From assembly GCF_000715505.1 (NCBI RefSeq), contig NZ_JHEH01000005.1:1-64000 (forward strand): DNA of 64,000 bases, written 5' to 3'. Both the position numbers and the translations under genes were made by a program. Position 1 is the stretch's first letter; each line of letters begins with the position of its first letter. The notes under the pieces were generated by a model, which searched no databases, was not told the DNA's origin, and was given only the letters and a program-made list of their open reading frames with translations. Positions 34,809-43,416 of this stretch are shown piece after piece. The DNA comes from Thioclava dalianensis (lineage in GTDB: Bacteria > Pseudomonadota > Alphaproteobacteria > Rhodobacterales > Rhodobacteraceae).

Positions 34809-35651
34809 ATGTCCGCAAGTATGACCCGCCGCAAGGCGGTGAACGCCGTGATGATGACGCTTTCGACCGGGGCCGCCGTGCTGGGCCTTGTCGTGCTGGC
34901 GCTGATCTTGATGCATCTTCTGGTGCGCGGCGCGGGCGCGCTCAACCTGGCGGTCTTTACCCAAGACACCCCCTCGCCCAATGCCGCAGGAGGCCTGCGC
35001 AACGCCATCGTGGGCTCGCTGATGATGAGCGCCATCGCGGTGGCCATCGGCACCCCCATCGGCATTCTGGCAGGCACCTACATGGCCGAATACGGGCGGT
35101 TCGCCAAACTCAGCAAGGTGATCCGCTTCGTCAACGACATCCTGCTCTCGGCGCCCTCGATCATCGTGGGCCTGTTTGTCTATCAACTTCTGGTCGTCAG
35201 CTTTGGGCATTTCTCCGGGCTGGCCGGATCGGTTGCGCTGGCGATCCTCGTGATCCCGATTGTCGTGCGCACGACCGAGGACATGCTGCTGCTGGTGCCC
35301 GATCAGTTGCGCGAGGCGGGGCTGGCTATGGGCTGGCCGCGCTGGATCGTGATCCGCCAGATCGCCTATAAGGCCGCCATGTCGGGCATCATGACGGGCG
35401 TGCTGCTGGCGGTCGCGCGGATCTCGGGCGAGACCGCACCGCTCCTCTTCACGGCCCTCTCAAATAACTTCTTCTCGCTGAATATGACGCAGCCGATGTC
35501 GTCGCTGCCCATTACCATCTTCCAATTCGCCCTCAGCCCCTATCAAAACTGGCAAGACCTAGCATGGGCGGGCGCGCTGTTGATCACCATCGCGGTGCTG
35601 GCCTTGTCGATCATCGCCCGCCTCGTCACTTCCAGGAAGGAAAAATCCTGA
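34809..35651 (+). CDS. pstA: Phosphate ABC transporter permease
   Basis: 280 residues with six membrane helices. PstA-type segments include [20 protein letters not shown], the coupling loop [16 protein letters not shown] and [14 protein letters not shown]. It starts 3 bp after pstC and its stop codon overlaps the pstB ATG by one base. Confidence 0.95.
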   Translation: MSASMTRRKAVNAVMMTLSTGAAVLGLVVLALILMHLLVRGAGALNLAVFTQDTPSPNAAGGLRNAIVGSLMMSAIAVAIGTPIGILAGTYMAEYGRFAKLSKVIRFVNDILLSAPSIIVGLFVYQLLVVSFGHFSGLAGSVALAILVIPIVVRTTEDMLLLVPDQLREAGLAMGWPRWIVIRQIAYKAAMSGIMTGVLLAVARISGETAPLLFTALSNNFFSLNMTQPMSSLPITIFQFALSPYQNWQDLAWAGALLITIAVLALSIIARLVTSRKEKS

Positions 35652-36460
35652 TGGATACCGAAATTCGCGAACGCTCCCCGATCTCGTTTCAGGGCATCGA
35701 TCCCAGCCCCAAGGCGCGCATCTCGATCCGCAACCTCGAGTTCTTCTACGGACAGACCCGCGCCCTGAAGGGGATCGATCTGGACCTGCCGGAAAATCAG
35801 GTCACCGCCTTTATCGGCCCCTCGGGCTGCGGCAAATCCACCCTGCTGCGCATCCTCAACCGGATGTATGACCTCTACCCCAACCAGCGCGCGACTGGCG
35901 AGGTGCTGTTGGACGGGCAGAACATCCTTGAGAAAGGCACCGATCTGAACCGGCTGCGCACCAAGGTCGGCATGGTGTTTCAGAAGCCCACCCCCTTCCC
36001 GATGACGATCCATGAAAACATCGCCTTCGGGCTGCGCCTGATGGGCGTTGCGAAATCCGAAATGGATGGCCGGGTCGAGGCCGCGCTGCGCGGAGCGGCC
36101 CTTTGGGATGAGGTGAAGGACAAGCTCACAGCCTCCGGGCAGTCGCTCTCGGGCGGCCAGCAGCAACGTCTGTGCATCGCGCGCACCATCGCGGTGGAGC
36201 CGGAGGTGATCTTGCTCGACGAGCCTGCCTCGGCGCTCGATCCGATCTCGACGGGCAAGATCGAAGAGACGATCCACCAGCTCAAAGAGCAGTTCACCAT
36301 CGCGATCGTCACTCACAATATGCAACAGGCAAGCCGGGTCAGCGACCGCACGGCCTTCATGTATCTGGGCGAGCTGATCGAAGAGGGCGAGACCGCGCAG
36401 ATCTTCACCCGCCCGCGCAATGAGCAGACTTCGGACTACATCACGGGGCGGTTCGGCTAA
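35651..36460 (+). CDS. pstB: Phosphate ABC transporter ATP-binding protein
   Basis: 269 residues with Walker [10 protein letters not shown], signature [13 protein letters not shown], Walker [13 protein letters not shown] and the PstB-specific [20 protein letters not shown] region. It powers phosphate uptake and links transport to PhoR sensing. In many bacteria phoU follows pstB; here the next gene is hupE-like and no phoU is present in the window. Confidence 0.95.
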   Translation: MDTEIRERSPISFQGIDPSPKARISIRNLEFFYGQTRALKGIDLDLPENQVTAFIGPSGCGKSTLLRILNRMYDLYPNQRATGEVLLDGQNILEKGTDLNRLRTKVGMVFQKPTPFPMTIHENIAFGLRLMGVAKSEMDGRVEAALRGAALWDEVKDKLTASGQSLSGGQQQRLCIARTIAVEPEVILLDEPASALDPISTGKIEETIHQLKEQFTIAIVTHNMQQASRVSDRTAFMYLGELIEEGETAQIFTRPRNEQTSDYITGRFG

Positions 36461-36497
36461 GACCTGCGCGTTGCGCAAAGCGCCTCCGGGGCGTAAC

Positions 36498-36513
36498 CTC
36501 AACCGAAGTTGAG
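36498..36513 (+). terminator. Stem-loop after pstB
   Basis: CTCAAC-CGAA-GTTGAG, a 6-bp stem with a stable-type tetraloop in the 137-bp pstB-hupE gap. No T-run follows, so it is a weak terminator or an mRNA-processing hairpin. Confidence 0.35.
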
Positions 36514-36597
36514 ATGGGCGTGCAATTGGGCACTTGAGTTTCGCGACTGTGTCGGGATGATGCCGCGATACGTCAAAAGCCACATAAGAGGTCCGCA

Positions 36598-37248
36598 ATG
36601 CCCCAACGATCCCGCCTCGCCGCCCTGATCGGACTGATCGCACTTTTGCTGCCGCAGATCGCAAGCGCGCATATCACGTCGACCGGCTCGGGCGGGTTCG
36701 CCGCCGGGTTCGAGCACCCGCTATCGGGTTATGACCATTTCCTCGCGATGTTCTCGGTCGGTCTTTGGGGCGCGCAAATGGGCGGGCGGCGCGTGTGGTC
36801 TCTGCCTGTCACATTCCCGATGATCATGGTGATCGGCGGCATCGTTGGCATTCTGGGCATCCCCTTCCCCGGTGTCGAGATCGGCATCGCGCTTTCGATC
36901 ATCGTGCTGGGCCTTGCCATTGCGGCGAAATGGAAGCCTCAGGAATGGGTATCGCTCGCGATCATCGCGGTGTTCGGCTTCTACCACGGCTATGCCCATG
37001 GCGCAGAGCTGCCAATGGCCGCGGATCCCGCAGATTACGCCATTGGCTTCGTGCTTGCGACCGGCTTTATCCACGTGATTGGCGTGGGCGTCGGGCTGGT
37101 GCTCAACCCGATCTGGAACGGGCGGTTCTCACAGATTCTTGGCCTGCTGGCGGCTATTGTGGGCTTTGGGTTTCTTGCGCTTGCGCTGGGATACATGCAT
37201 TCTCAACTCGAGTTCCTGAACTCTGGGCTACACATCTTTGGAACTTGA
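36598..37248 (+). CDS. hupE: HupE/UreJ-family membrane protein
   Basis: 216 residues with a signal peptide (LIALLLPQIASA) and about six membrane helices. The mature start HITSTGSGGFAAGFEHPLSGYDHFLAMFSVG carries the His/Asp-rich metal motif HPLSGYDH of the family, and a second conserved block is FGFYHGYAHGAELP. HupE/UreJ proteins take up nickel or cobalt for hydrogenase, urease or cobalamin. No such enzyme gene is adjacent, so the metal is not determined. Its last codons overlap the following TTG-started gene by 11 bp. Confidence 0.82.
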   Translation: MPQRSRLAALIGLIALLLPQIASAHITSTGSGGFAAGFEHPLSGYDHFLAMFSVGLWGAQMGGRRVWSLPVTFPMIMVIGGIVGILGIPFPGVEIGIALSIIVLGLAIAAKWKPQEWVSLAIIAVFGFYHGYAHGAELPMAADPADYAIGFVLATGFIHVIGVGVGLVLNPIWNGRFSQILGLLAAIVGFGFLALALGYMHSQLEFLNSGLHIFGT

Positions 37249-38041
37249 TCTGAGCACATCAGACGCACGAACACGGACATGGCCTCGCCACCTTTGGGTT
37301 TTGGCGGGGCTTGCGATTTTGATCGCGCTGGCCCTGATCCCGGTCGAGACGCGGGGCGAGGCAGGCGCTTGGGTGATCCGCGAAGGGCTGACCCTGCGCC
37401 GGTTGTTCCCGCTCTTTGGCTTTGCCATTGCGCTGTCGCTGGTGCCGCGCTCTGCCGCGCGGCTCGCCTTCGTGCTGTGGCTCGCGGGGCTGGCGGTTGG
37501 CTATGTGTACCGGATCGAGCTGATGGCCGCGCTGCAACAGATCCCCGGAGCGATCACCCATCACTTCCTGACGATGCCGGTCTCGGCAATCGCCGCAGGT
37601 CTGGTTCTGGCACCGGGCCGCATGCTGCGCCCGGTGCTGATCGCGCCCGCAGGGCTGATCCTTGGCGTGATGTATGCGCTGGCCACGAAGCTCTCCGATC
37701 CAAGCTATGGCGGCGCACCATGGGTTTTCCTCAGCGGCTGTGCGCTGGGTGTTTGGCTGATCGTCGCGGTCACGCTGAGCCTGCGCGCGTGGAATGCGCC
37801 GTGGTTTGAGATCGCCGGGCGGATCATCGGCAGCTGGCTTCTGGCCATCGGCCTGCTCTATGGCGGGGTGTCGGTGATGGGCAATCGGCTCAAGCCGAAA
37901 TCGGAACCCACGAAAAGCGCGATCTCGGAGAATGCGCCCGCCACCCAGTCGGAAGTGCCGGGCGCGGATGCTTTCCCCTCCTTTGGCGCCCCGCCTGCGC
38001 CGAGCGTGCCGGGGGAGAGCAAGCCGGAGTTCCAGCCATGA
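37238..38041 (+). CDS. Multi-spanning membrane protein between hupE and the DUF1007 gene
   Basis: 267 residues, with hydrophobic segments at about 21-39, 55-70, 75-92, 105-125, 130-150, 165-185 and 195-215, then a soluble Pro-rich tail. No ATG lies in frame before residue 94, so the TTG at 37238 overlapping the hupE end is the likely start. I recognise no family. It is coupled on both sides (overlap with hupE, 4-bp overlap with the DUF1007 gene), so the three products probably act together, perhaps in metal transport. Confidence 0.6.
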   Translation: MELDLSTSDARTRTWPRHLWVLAGLAILIALALIPVETRGEAGAWVIREGLTLRRLFPLFGFAIALSLVPRSAARLAFVLWLAGLAVGYVYRIELMAALQQIPGAITHHFLTMPVSAIAAGLVLAPGRMLRPVLIAPAGLILGVMYALATKLSDPSYGGAPWVFLSGCALGVWLIVAVTLSLRAWNAPWFEIAGRIIGSWLLAIGLLYGGVSVMGNRLKPKSEPTKSAISENAPATQSEVPGADAFPSFGAPPAPSVPGESKPEFQP

Positions 38042-38622
38042 TGCGCGCGCTCGCTCTGGCCGGGCTGTTGATCGGCTGGCCGCTTATCGCCTCGGCCCAT
38101 CCCGAAGATGCAGTGCTGATCCGCCTGCTGGTGGGCATGGACAACGGCAAGGTCACCCATATCGGCGAGAGCTGGACCTTTGACCCTTCCGTCTCAAAAT
38201 GGCTCTTGCAGAATTTCGACGCCAATAGCGACGACAAGTTCGAGCCGGACGAGCTGAAGAAAGTGCTGGAGGCGACGCGGGAAAACACGCCGGATTCCTT
38301 CTTCTACACGCGGATCTGGAAAGGCCAGACGCAGCTTCCCGATCCCAAGCTTTACGGCTTTCAGGCGACAGTAAAAGATGGCGTCGTGACCTTGGCCTTC
38401 GCGCTGGCGCTGGCCGTGCCCGAAGACCCCAACGCCCTGCGCATCGAAATGTATGATCCGCAAAACCTCACCGGGCTAGTGCCGGTCGAGGATAATCCGG
38501 TCGTGCTGCGCGGCACCCGCAAGGGCCAGACCTGCGTGCCCAATATCGCGGTGATGAAGCCAGATGCCCATGGCGGGCCGGACGACATCCCGATCGCGCT
38601 GACCTTGGCCTGCTCGGGCTGA
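38038..38622 (+). CDS. DUF1007-type periplasmic protein
   Basis: 194 residues with a signal peptide (ALALAGLLIGWPLIASA) and mature start HPEDAVLIRLLVGMDNGKV. The family pattern WTFDPSVSKWLLQNFDAN..D..FEPDEL includes an EF-hand-like acidic loop (DANSDDKFEPDE). DUF1007 proteins occur beside nickel/cobalt transporter genes (for example RcnA-like or HupE-like genes), so a periplasmic metal-handling role is inferred. It is the last gene of the hupE trio. Confidence 0.75.
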   Translation: MMRALALAGLLIGWPLIASAHPEDAVLIRLLVGMDNGKVTHIGESWTFDPSVSKWLLQNFDANSDDKFEPDELKKVLEATRENTPDSFFYTRIWKGQTQLPDPKLYGFQATVKDGVVTLAFALALAVPEDPNALRIEMYDPQNLTGLVPVEDNPVVLRGTRKGQTCVPNIAVMKPDAHGGPDDIPIALTLACSG

Positions 38623-38630
38623 GCGGGCAA

Positions 38631-38684
38631 AGGGGGCGCTGCCCCCTCTTCGGCTGTGCCGAATTCACCCCCGAGGTATTTGGG
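38631..38684 (+). repeat. Intergenic palindromic repeat, variant copy
   Basis: The same perfect stem AGGGGGC-GCT-GCCCCCT (38631-38647) as at 6688, then a variant middle part and CACCCCCGAGGTATTTGGG. It again lies between convergent genes. Confidence 0.65.
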
Positions 38685-39818
38685 TCAAGATGAAGAAGGC
38701 GGGCGCGGGCTCAGTTTCGGGGCCGGGCGCGGATCCGCCAGCGGTGTGTCCGACAGCCGGATCGGCGTGCGGATGCCGGGGATGCCACCTGCTGAGGTGA
38801 CCATGCCGCGCGCCTGCACCTGCGGATCGGCAAAGACCTGATCGACCGAGTTGATTGGACCCGCGGGCACGGTGGCGGCCTCGAGCGCGCCCAGAAGAGC
38901 GTCGCGCGACCAGCGCGCCAGCACCGCCGAGAGCATCGGGCGGAGGCGGTCGCGATGTGCCACCCGCGCCTCATTGGTGGCGAAATCCGGGTCATCGGCC
39001 AGATCGAGCCCAAGGAGCGCACAGAGCCGCGCGAACTGCCCGTCATTGCCGACCGCAAGGATCAGATCGCCATCGGCGGCGCTGAGCACCTCGTAGGGGG
39101 CGATATTGGGATGGGCATTGCCAAGCCGGGTCGGCGCCCGGCCCGTCGCGAGGAAATTCATCCCCTGATTGGCGAGCACCCCCACCGCGCAATCGAGAAG
39201 CGCCATATCGACCAGCTGGCCGCGCCCGGTCCGTGCGCGCGCCGCCAGCGCCGCCTGAATACCGATCACCGAATAGAGCCCGGTGAAGATATCGGCAAAG
39301 GCCACGCCCATCTTTTGCGGCTGGCCCAACGGGTCGCCCGTCAGATCCATCCACCCCGCCATGCCCTGAATCAGAAAGTCATAGCCCGCGCGGCTGGCAT
39401 AGGGGCCGTCCTGTCCAAAGCCGGTGATCGAGCAATAGACGAGGCGCGGGTTGAGCGCGCTTAGGCTGGCATAGTCGAGACCGTATTTCGCCAATCCGCC
39501 GAGTTTGAAATTCTCGATCACCACATCGGCGTCTGCCACCAGATCGCGTACGATCTTCTGGCCCTCGGGCGTGGTGAAATCCGCCGAGACCGAGCGTTTG
39601 CCGCGATTGGTGGCGTGGAAATAGGCAGCCGAACGGTTCTCAGGGCCGTCGCCCTCGCGGGCGATGAAGGGTGGGCCCCAGCGGCGGGTATCATCGCCCA
39701 GCGGGGCCTCGACCTTAATCACCTCGGCGCCCAGATCGGCCAGCACCTGACCGGCCCAGGGGCCGGCCAAGATACGGGCCAACTCGACGACCTTGATCCC
39801 TTCGAGCGGCGCGCTCAT
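38685..39818 (-). CDS. gcdG: CaiB/BaiF class III CoA-transferase, probable glutarate CoA-transferase
   Basis: 377 residues of the formyl-CoA-transferase fold. The family N-terminus [20 protein letters not shown] and AEVIKVEAP are present, and the catalytic aspartate is in [13 protein letters not shown]. Because it overlaps gcdH by 4 bp, and because in Pseudomonas and mammals a class III enzyme activates glutarate using succinyl-CoA, I infer succinyl-CoA:glutarate CoA-transferase. A substrate such as another dicarboxylate is possible. Confidence 0.8.
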   Translation of the reverse strand: MSAPLEGIKVVELARILAGPWAGQVLADLGAEVIKVEAPLGDDTRRWGPPFIAREGDGPENRSAAYFHATNRGKRSVSADFTTPEGQKIVRDLVADADVVIENFKLGGLAKYGLDYASLSALNPRLVYCSITGFGQDGPYASRAGYDFLIQGMAGWMDLTGDPLGQPQKMGVAFADIFTGLYSVIGIQAALAARARTGRGQLVDMALLDCAVGVLANQGMNFLATGRAPTRLGNAHPNIAPYEVLSAADGDLILAVGNDGQFARLCALLGLDLADDPDFATNEARVAHRDRLRPMLSAVLARWSRDALLGALEAATVPAGPINSVDQVFADPQVQARGMVTSAGGIPGIRTPIRLSDTPLADPRPAPKLSPRPPSSS

Positions 39819-41035
39819 GCGAAGGCCTGAAGGCCCGTCTGCGCACGGCCCAAGATCAACGCATGGACGTCATGGGTGCCCTCGTAGGTGTTGACCGTCT
39901 CAAGGTTGACCATGTGGCGGATCACCTGAAACTCGCCCGAGATCCCGTTGCCGCCATGCATGTCACGTGACATCCGCGCGATATCGAGCGCCTTGCCGCA
40001 ATTGTTGCGCTTGATCAGCGAGATCATCTCGGGCGCGGCATTGGCGGCATCCAACAGGCGGCCCACCTGCAAACAGGCCTGCAGACCCAGCGTGATCTCG
40101 GTCTGCATATCGGCGAGCTTCTTTTGGAACAGCTGCGTGCCTGCGAGCGGCTTGTTGAACTGCTTGCGATCAAGGCCATATTGCCGCGCGGCATGCCAGC
40201 AGAACTCGGCCGCCCCCATCACGCCCCAAGCGATCCCGTAGCGGGCGCGGTTGAGGCAGCCGAACGGGCCTTTGAGCCCCTGCACATGGGGCAAAAGCGC
40301 GTCCTCACCGACCTCGACGCCTTGCATCACGATCTCGCCGGTGACGGAGGCGCGCAGGCTCAGCTTGTTCTCGATCTTGGGCGCAGAGAGGCCCTTCATG
40401 CCCTTTTCCAGCACGAAGCCGCGGATCTTGCCGTCATGGGCGTCGGATTTCGCCCAGATCACGAACACATCGGCGATCGGCGAATTTGTGATCCACATCT
40501 TGGCCCCGGTGATCCGGTAGCCGCCCTCGATCTTCTCGGCGCGGGTTTTCATGCCGCCGGGATCAGAGCCCGCATCGGGTTCGGTGAGACCGAAACATCC
40601 GATCCATTCGCCACTTGCGAGCTTGGGCAGGTATTTCTGCCGCTGCGTCTCAGAGCCATAGGCGTGGATCGGATACATCACGAGGCTCGATTGCACCGAC
40701 ATCATCGAGCGATAGCCGCTATCCACGCGCTCCACTTCGCGCGCGATCAGACCGTAGCTGACATAGCCCGCGCCCAAGCCCCCATATTCCTCGGGGATCG
40801 TGGCGCCCAGAAGCCCCATCGCGCCCATCTCGGCAAAGATTTCCGGGTCGGTCTCTTCACGGGCGAACGCGTCGATCACGCGGGGTTGCAGCTTGTCTTG
40901 CGCATAGGCGCGGGCCGCCTCGCGCAGCATCCGCTCATCCTCGGTCAGCTGATCATCAAGGCGCAGCGGGTCGTCCCAGGAAAATCCTCCAAGATCCGGT
41001 GCATCCTTGGCTTTGATCGCGGGTCGGTCGGTCAT
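39815..41035 (-). CDS. gcdH: Glutaryl-CoA dehydrogenase
   Basis: 406 residues, a flavin acyl-CoA dehydrogenase that oxidises and decarboxylates glutaryl-CoA to crotonyl-CoA (lysine, tryptophan and glutarate degradation). Family marks are [36 protein letters not shown] and the catalytic glutamate in [17 protein letters not shown]. An arginine expected for binding the distal carboxylate may lie in the [10 protein letters not shown] region, but I cannot assign it. The start at 41035 (MTDRPA) is preferred; the longer frame runs into the divergent promoter. Confidence 0.92.
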   Translation of the reverse strand: MTDRPAIKAKDAPDLGGFSWDDPLRLDDQLTEDERMLREAARAYAQDKLQPRVIDAFAREETDPEIFAEMGAMGLLGATIPEEYGGLGAGYVSYGLIAREVERVDSGYRSMMSVQSSLVMYPIHAYGSETQRQKYLPKLASGEWIGCFGLTEPDAGSDPGGMKTRAEKIEGGYRITGAKMWITNSPIADVFVIWAKSDAHDGKIRGFVLEKGMKGLSAPKIENKLSLRASVTGEIVMQGVEVGEDALLPHVQGLKGPFGCLNRARYGIAWGVMGAAEFCWHAARQYGLDRKQFNKPLAGTQLFQKKLADMQTEITLGLQACLQVGRLLDAANAAPEMISLIKRNNCGKALDIARMSRDMHGGNGISGEFQVIRHMVNLETVNTYEGTHDVHALILGRAQTGLQAFA

Positions 41036-41099
41036 GGCGGTCCTCATTTTGGCAGATCTGTTGCCCGCGAGACTAGAGCCGGCACCGCGCCCGCTGCAA

Positions 41100-41113
41100 A
41101 CAATATAAATTGT
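41100..41113. promoter_or_regulatory. Candidate operator in the gcdH-gcdR intergenic region
   Basis: ACAAT-ATAA-ATTGT has perfect 5-bp arms and is AT-rich in a GC-rich context. It lies 65 bp upstream of gcdH and 56 bp upstream of gcdR, where a LysR-type activator would be expected to bind. Confidence 0.4.
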
Positions 41114-41168
41114 GAAGATGATGAGTTTTGCGCATAGTTGATCTTTCGAGACCGCGAGGGGGACGCGC

Positions 41169-42062
41169 ATGCGCCACACCTATCTGCCCACGATTGCCGA
41201 GTTGCAGGCCTTTACCGCCTGCGCCCGCCACGGCACCACGACGCGCGCGGCGTTTGAGCTGAACCTGACGCAAAGCGCGATCTCGCGGGCGCTTGGCACA
41301 TTGGAGGCGCGGCTGGGGGTTGCGCTGTTTCACCGGGTGCGCAAGCGTCTGGTGCTTTCGCCTGCAGGGCAAGGGTTTCTGGAGCGCGCGGAGCAGGCTC
41401 TGGCCACGCTGGATGCAGCTGCCGTGGGCGCGATGGCCTTTGGCGGCACGGAGGCGGTGCTGCGCATCGCGGCGCTCCCCTCCTTCACCCGAAGCTGGCT
41501 GATCGCGCGGCTGGCCCGCTTTGCCCAGATCGCCCCGCAGATCAGCCTTGATATCACAGCGCGGCTGCACCCGGTCGAATTTGAGCGCGACCCGTTCGAT
41601 CTGGCAATCATGCGCACACAGCATGAACGGGCGGGCACGAGACTGGTGCCGCTTTTGCGTGAAAGCCTCGTCGCGGTTTGCGCGCCCGAGCGGTTGGCGG
41701 GGAACGAACCGCTGGCCCCGGAGGCGCTGCTGGGTCATCCGCTATTGCAGCAATCGACGCGTCCGACGCTCTGGCTGGATTGGTTTCGCGATACCGGGCT
41801 GGATGCGCGCGACATCTTGCGCGGCGCGCGGTTCGATCATTTCGACATGATCCTCGATGCCGCGATTGCCGGGATGGGGATCGGGCTGGTCCCCGAAATC
41901 ATCGCCCGCGCATCGCTGACAGAGGGGCGGTTGGTGCGGGCCTGCGCGCGCACATTCGAGACCGGCGGGACCTATTCGCTGATCATCCCCGAGCGCACTG
42001 AGGACACGCCTTCGGTCGCGACCTTCCAGAGCTGGTTGCTGGCCGAGCTGCGCGCCGATTAA
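41169..42062 (+). CDS. gcdR: LysR-family regulator, probable GcdR
   Basis: 297 residues. The HTH lies near the N-terminus ([39 protein letters not shown]), followed by a substrate-binding domain of the GcvA/AmpR-like type. It is divergent from gcdHG, as in Pseudomonas where GcdR is the glutarate-responsive activator, so the same role is inferred. Its stop codon overlaps that of the convergent allA gene. Confidence 0.82.
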   Translation: MRHTYLPTIAELQAFTACARHGTTTRAAFELNLTQSAISRALGTLEARLGVALFHRVRKRLVLSPAGQGFLERAEQALATLDAAAVGAMAFGGTEAVLRIAALPSFTRSWLIARLARFAQIAPQISLDITARLHPVEFERDPFDLAIMRTQHERAGTRLVPLLRESLVAVCAPERLAGNEPLAPEALLGHPLLQQSTRPTLWLDWFRDTGLDARDILRGARFDHFDMILDAAIAGMGIGLVPEIIARASLTEGRLVRACARTFETGGTYSLIIPERTEDTPSVATFQSWLLAELRAD

Positions 42063-42538
42063 CCGATCACGGTGAGCGGCGGGTCGAGGGGGAATTCCTC
42101 GAGATTGGCGCCCGGGCCGATCCGGTCGATCACCGCAAACAGACCGGGGGCTGCAAGCGGGGTCAGCACGCCGTGCCACGTGCCGCGATGGAAGTTGATC
42201 CCCTGCGCCCCATCACTCAGGAAAGCGAGCGGCGCACCGGGGCGCCCGCCGGCATCGGGGGCTGCGATGACGAGGAAGGGATCCGCGCTCATCGGCACGA
42301 AAGCCTGACTGCCCTCGGGGTGGCGTTCCAGAAGGGTGCAAATATAGGGCAGACTGCGCGGCACAGCCTTGAAGATCGAGATCCCTGCCCGACCGGCGCC
42401 GAAATCAAGCAGCGCGCGGTCGTGAAAGCGCTCGCACAGCCCCGCATTGATGAGCCTGTCTGCGGGCCCCCGCGCATCGAGCACATCGCCAAACGGAGCA
42501 AACGCATCGGCGGTGAGGGGCTGGGCTGTGATCTGCAT
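42059..42538 (-). CDS. allA: Ureidoglycolate lyase
   Basis: 159 residues. It splits ureidoglycolate into glyoxylate and urea, the last step of the allantoin route here. The AllA cupin pattern is clear: LTADAFAPFGDVLDA near the start, ERHPEGSQAFVPMS and GINFHRGTWHGVLTPL. It is the third gene of the ureide operon, 44 bp after allE. Confidence 0.88.
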   Translation of the reverse strand: MQITAQPLTADAFAPFGDVLDARGPADRLINAGLCERFHDRALLDFGAGRAGISIFKAVPRSLPYICTLLERHPEGSQAFVPMSADPFLVIAAPDAGGRPGAPLAFLSDGAQGINFHRGTWHGVLTPLAAPGLFAVIDRIGPGANLEEFPLDPPLTVIG

Positions 42539-42582
42539 CGGGTCGCTTTCTGATCGGGAACCTCAAGGGGGACGCTCTCCGC

Positions 42583-43416
42583 TTAGCCCGAGAGGGGCAG
42601 GCCAAGCTTGGGGTGGCGGTTGACGTCCTTGTAGAGCAAGTAGCGGAACGGGCGGCGGCCTGCGGCGTAGCAGGCCTGCGGGCAGAAACTGCGCAGCCAC
42701 ATGAAATCGCCCTCTTCAACCTCGATCCAGTCCTGATTGAGCAGGTAGACGCCGCGCCCCTGCAACACGTAGATGCCATGTTCCATCACATGGGTTTCGG
42801 CAAAGGGGATCGTGCCGCCGGGCATGAAGGTCACGATATTCACGTGCATGTCGTGGCGCAAATCCGTCGGATCGGCAAAGCGCGTGGTCGCCCAATAGCC
42901 CGCCGTGTCGGGCATCTCGACCGGGGCCTTTTCCTGATCGGAGGTCACGAAGCTCTCGGGCAGATCCAGCCCCGGCGCGCGTTCATAGCGTTTGCGCACC
43001 CAGACGAAGGTCGCGGGCGTGTCCTGATCGTTGGCGATCTGCCATACAGCCCCCGGGGCCACGAACGCATAGCCGCCGGACTCCATCTCATGGGCGATCC
43101 CCTCGATCACCAGTCGCAGGTGACCCGCCAGCACGAAGAGCACGCTTTCGCCTTCGGGATCGGGTTCGGGTGCCTCCGAGCCGCCCCCCGGGGCGATCTC
43201 GACGATCAACTCGGCGAAGGTCTCGGCAAAGCCGCTGAGAGGACGGGCCAGCACCCAAGCCCGGCTGCGTTCCCATCCGGGCAGCAGAGAGACCGTGATA
43301 TCGGAAAGCACCCCGCGCGGGATCACCGCATAGGCGTTGTTGAACTGGGCGCGCTCGCGGGCGCGCTGGTTCTGGTCGGGCAGCCCACCGGTGGGGGCGA
43401 AATAGGTATAGTCCAT
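42583..43416 (-). CDS. allE: (S)-ureidoglycine aminohydrolase, two-cupin protein
   Basis: 277 residues: tandem cupin domains with metal-ligand patterns (HDMHVNIVTFMPGGTIPFAETHVMEHGIYVLQGRG as a whole spans about 190-225). It converts ureidoglycine to ureidoglycolate and ammonia. The start follows directly on the puuE-uraD stop codon (TAAATG), so the genes are coupled. An allantoate amidohydrolase (allC) is not in the window and must be elsewhere. Confidence 0.87.
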   Translation of the reverse strand: MDYTYFAPTGGLPDQNQRARERAQFNNAYAVIPRGVLSDITVSLLPGWERSRAWVLARPLSGFAETFAELIVEIAPGGGSEAPEPDPEGESVLFVLAGHLRLVIEGIAHEMESGGYAFVAPGAVWQIANDQDTPATFVWVRKRYERAPGLDLPESFVTSDQEKAPVEMPDTAGYWATTRFADPTDLRHDMHVNIVTFMPGGTIPFAETHVMEHGIYVLQGRGVYLLNQDWIEVEEGDFMWLRSFCPQACYAAGRRPFRYLLYKDVNRHPKLGLPLSG

